10,292 bases of DNA. It comes from Bacillota bacterium. Lineage in GTDB: Bacteria > Bacillota > Clostridia > Peptostreptococcales > Anaerovoracaceae. Location: NCBI GenBank assembly GCA_016281165.1, contig JAEEIC010000278.1, positions 1 to 10,292 on the forward strand, given 5' to 3'. A model generated the notes under the pieces. It saw nothing but the letters and a program-made list of their open reading frames with translations. It made no database searches and was not told where the DNA came from. This document shows positions 9,701-10,292 of this stretch, piece by piece (position 1 is the first letter of the stretch; each line of letters begins with the position of its first letter). The position numbers were made by a program, and so were the translations under genes.

Positions 9701-10098
9701 AGCTGGACGGTGAAATCCCCCGCGAGCTTGAGGAACTCCCTGCTCGAGGCGGAGCGGGAGAACCTTTTGAAGGAGGACGCGTTCTTGAGGGCGATCTTTC
9801 TTAAGAGCATGGTCCTGCCGAGGGTATCGACAGGCGTGAGCCCGGGCCCGCCGGTCTCGCGTATGATCTCCTGCTCCAGCTTGTTGCCCGACATGATGTG
9901 GAAGTCGAAGAAGCCGGGCCCTCCCAGCTTCTCGAAGGCCAGCTCTTCGGCCTTGAGGGTGAACTGGGCAGGGACCACGAGGATCACGCGCCTCGCGGGG
10001 CTCTTCCCCCCGCGCACGGCCTCTATGCTCTGCTTCAGTTTTGCGAAAAGCGCCTCCTCCAGCCTTTGGGAGGATCTGTCCGTGAATACGCTGAACAT
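6745..10098 (-). CDS. addB: AddB-type subunit of the AddAB helicase-nuclease
   Basis: AddB is the second subunit of the AddAB (RexAB) enzyme that resects DNA double-strand ends for RecA; it degrades the 5' strand and scans for Chi. The 1117-residue product (B. subtilis AddB is about 1166) has the motif Ia-like LVVPAQFT (residues 40-47), a long helicase-like middle region, and a C-terminal RecB-family nuclease domain: His804 in VGSVHHEAL, Asp927 in GRIDRID, Asp944 and Lys946 in LDYKSG, Gln964 and Tyr968 in LSLQLSTY. The Fe-S clasp cysteines are Cys774 (SACPF) and Cys1103, Cys1106, Cys1112 (CMYCGYRAVC). Oddly, the Walker A loop normally found near residues 6-15 is replaced by TDRSSQRL. ATG 10098 has GAGGTGAG (10109-10102) before it and an in-frame TGA at 10110-10108, so no longer start exists. 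addA, usually next to addB, does not follow: tRNA-Thr does. Confidence 0.92.
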   Translation of the reverse strand: MFSVFTDRSSQRLEEALFAKLKQSIEAVRGGKSPARRVILVVPAQFTLKAEELAFEKLGGPGFFDFHIMSGNKLEQEIIRETGGPGLTPVDTLGRTMLLRKIALKNASSFKRFSRSASSREFLKLAGDFTVQLKQNDLGPKDIEALLSDLDPKSLLYEKLHDMKIITEGYEEAMKGRFTDAEDLLAFVTEKIPASAYVRSSEIWYHGFYSFTKRDCAFLAALAECSAGLSMMLPLGEGEEGDEELFRAPLKTLGLLKGAAAKRGVPFRAEALTGKSGTGGQGAADGAKDTIPLLISCSDPFTQARTVGTEILRLVREEGVSFGEIAVLTADAPGRAETLARVLSSLEIPVFMDSKRSVMHSPAAALVSALLDMAADGLKPASVIGFMKQGLADLAPEGELRGFESFGALTGEFENYARSYRLRGKAFLEPLRYGKNEYSEEEFAELEALRAKLCGLISPFLSSFKEAASCGDRCRALYTFLDEGLALPRVLEALSLSLTADGFADAAEETAQAWQSICGLLDQSVLLMGEEKMSAADFRDMIEDALSDISIGVLPQAEGRVQLGTVTRSRLQGIKVLFAADMNDGLIPRDMNKEALLTEKELEGLEEMGYTLSKRNEALAAEERLAVHQALSTPAERKYLCWCVSAEGEDALKPSPLIEELKERFPGIREIRDIENRSAAADMLQSGAAAAQKISTELRKAADAGRGAEGLPPLWQAVYNGLKKRKDPAAEAAEQALFYDTASPALSDERVKGLFSDGGSFSFSPSRLEKFSACPFSHFVRYGLAPDEQRVFEIDGSAVGSVHHEALLRLSQRLSAPAVEAGTAITDPTSLWMSISDDDLAALLGQILDELKETGFGGLLSAGAAESYRSGRIQMVCLDFARQMVDQVRRGSISSMYFETGFGRGKKLPPLKISTSLGTVCVEGRIDRIDVLEGSGGRYIKVLDYKSGEIKFDRDKIKQGLSLQLSTYLEGAAGGGAKPAGMFYFQIKEPGLEASLDELMAGGLSERLAEAVKKEYSLSGMVVDEPEVLGAIDRSIPEEGRSDMIGYKTTPKGEVKCSALISSEELDRFREEFRSTLASVCRRLTAGEISPRPRPLDDRNGGCMYCGYRAVCLYGMR

Positions 10099-10119
10099 TT
10101 TCTCACCTCATTTTTAAAA

Positions 10120-10148
10120 ATTATATCAAATAATCCTTGAAATTCACA
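10120..10148 (-). promoter_or_regulatory. addB promoter (extended -10)
   Basis: On the minus strand TGA-TATAAT (10128-10120) is a perfect extended -10. The -35 position at 17-base spacing is TGTGAA (10148-10143), a poor match, so recognition would rest on the extended -10. Transcription would start near 10112, giving a leader of only about 14 bases that is almost entirely Shine-Dalgarno. It is interleaved with the divergent tRNA-Ala promoter. Confidence 0.6.
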
Positions 10149-10165
10149 GATGACCCTGCTATAAT
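10137..10165 (+). promoter_or_regulatory. tRNA-Ala promoter
   Basis: TTGAAA (10137-10142) and a perfect TATAAT (10160-10165) are 17 bases apart, with TGC before the -10 (extended -10). This is the strongest-looking promoter in the window, as expected for a stable RNA gene. The predicted start is near 10171-10173, about 25 bases before the mature tRNA. No GC-rich stringent discriminator is obvious after the -10 (TCCACTG). Confidence 0.85.
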
Positions 10166-10183
10166 TCCACTGTTCGCAGATGA
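10143..10183 (+). repeat. 11-base direct repeat flanking the tRNA-Ala -10 box
   Basis: TTCACAGATGA (10143-10153) recurs as TTCGCAGATGA (10173-10183), 10 of 11 bases identical, with starts exactly 30 bases apart (about three helical turns). The first copy fills the tRNA-Ala spacer and overlaps the addB -35 position; the second lies at the tRNA-Ala transcription start. This could be a pair of operator half-sites or chance. Confidence 0.4.
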
Positions 10184-10197
10184 ACGATATCCGATCT

Positions 10198-10273
10198 GGG
10201 GTATTGGCGCAGTTGGGAGCGCGCCACACTGGCAGTGTGGAGGTCAGGGGTTCGAATCCCCTATACTCCACCA
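10198..10273 (+). tRNA. tRNA-Ala, anticodon GGC
   Basis: A 76-base cloverleaf: acceptor GGGGTAT/ATACTCC containing the G3-U70 wobble pair that marks alanine tRNAs, D-stem GCGC/GCGC, anticodon stem CCACA/TGTGG with loop CTGGCAG (anticodon GGC, reads GCC and GCT), variable loop AGGTC, T-stem AGGGG/CCCCT with loop TTCGAAT, discriminator A, and encoded CCA. GCC is the dominant alanine codon in the window's genes. The window ends 19 bases later with no visible terminator, so it may be the first of a longer tRNA run. Confidence 0.97.
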
Positions 10274-10292
10274 GATACTAAAAGACCGTCCG

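Noticed and set aside
10035..10271. Minus-strand ORF of 78 codons covering tRNA-Ala and the addB promoter
   Set aside because: Its N-terminus is simply the reverse complement of the tRNA-Ala gene translated, a well-known false protein in databases; the rest overlaps the start of addB out of frame.

Overview
This is a GC-rich chromosomal window of core housekeeping genes. It most likely comes from a Bacillota (Firmicutes) genome, probably a GC-rich member of the Clostridia. The main reasons are a SAM-I (S-box) riboswitch with an intrinsic terminator in front of metK, the secA-prfB gene order, an AddB-type recombination nuclease, a PpaX-like phosphatase, and Shine-Dalgarno sequences on every main gene. 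Isoleucine is written with ATC and ATA and almost never ATT in the genes I read codon by codon. The taxonomic placement is inference. I see no transposase, integrase, phage gene or CRISPR array.

Layout. Bases 1-172 hold little: a possible 3' tail of a plus-strand gene ending at 50, a candidate leftward promoter at 91-119, and a hairpin after metK. metK (minus, 173-1315) is read leftward from a promoter at 1616-1645. Its roughly 290-base leader contains a complete SAM-I aptamer, a terminator and a visible antiterminator. Back to back with it, and sharing the same TTGTCAA box as -35, is a plus-strand promoter (1639-1667). This drives a 25-codon leader ORF (1717-1794), secA (1797-4646), prfB (4662-5796, with the classic +1 programmed frameshift at codon 26) and a PpaX-like HAD phosphatase (5809-6474). 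The operon ends at a strong bidirectional terminator (6539-6573).

The right half is read leftward. addB (10098-6745, minus) is followed by tRNA-Thr(CGT) (6648-6573, minus), which has its own promoter and runs straight into the same bidirectional terminator. Diverging from addB is tRNA-Ala(GGC) (10198-10273, plus) with a near-consensus promoter. The addB and tRNA-Ala promoters are interleaved over about 45 bases and contain an 11-base direct repeat at 30-base spacing.

How the genes relate. metK makes S-adenosylmethionine and is shut off by its product through the riboswitch. SecA powers protein export. RF2 terminates at UGA/UAA and sets its own level by frameshifting at an in-frame UGA. The HAD enzyme probably hydrolyses pyrophosphate or a small phosphate ester. 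AddB is the nuclease/Fe-S subunit of the AddAB break-processing enzyme, but addA is not in the window and AddB's usual N-terminal Walker A motif is missing. I found no wholly new system. The points most worth a second look are the tiny ORF coupled to secA, the P-loop-less AddB, and the compact overlapping divergent promoters.
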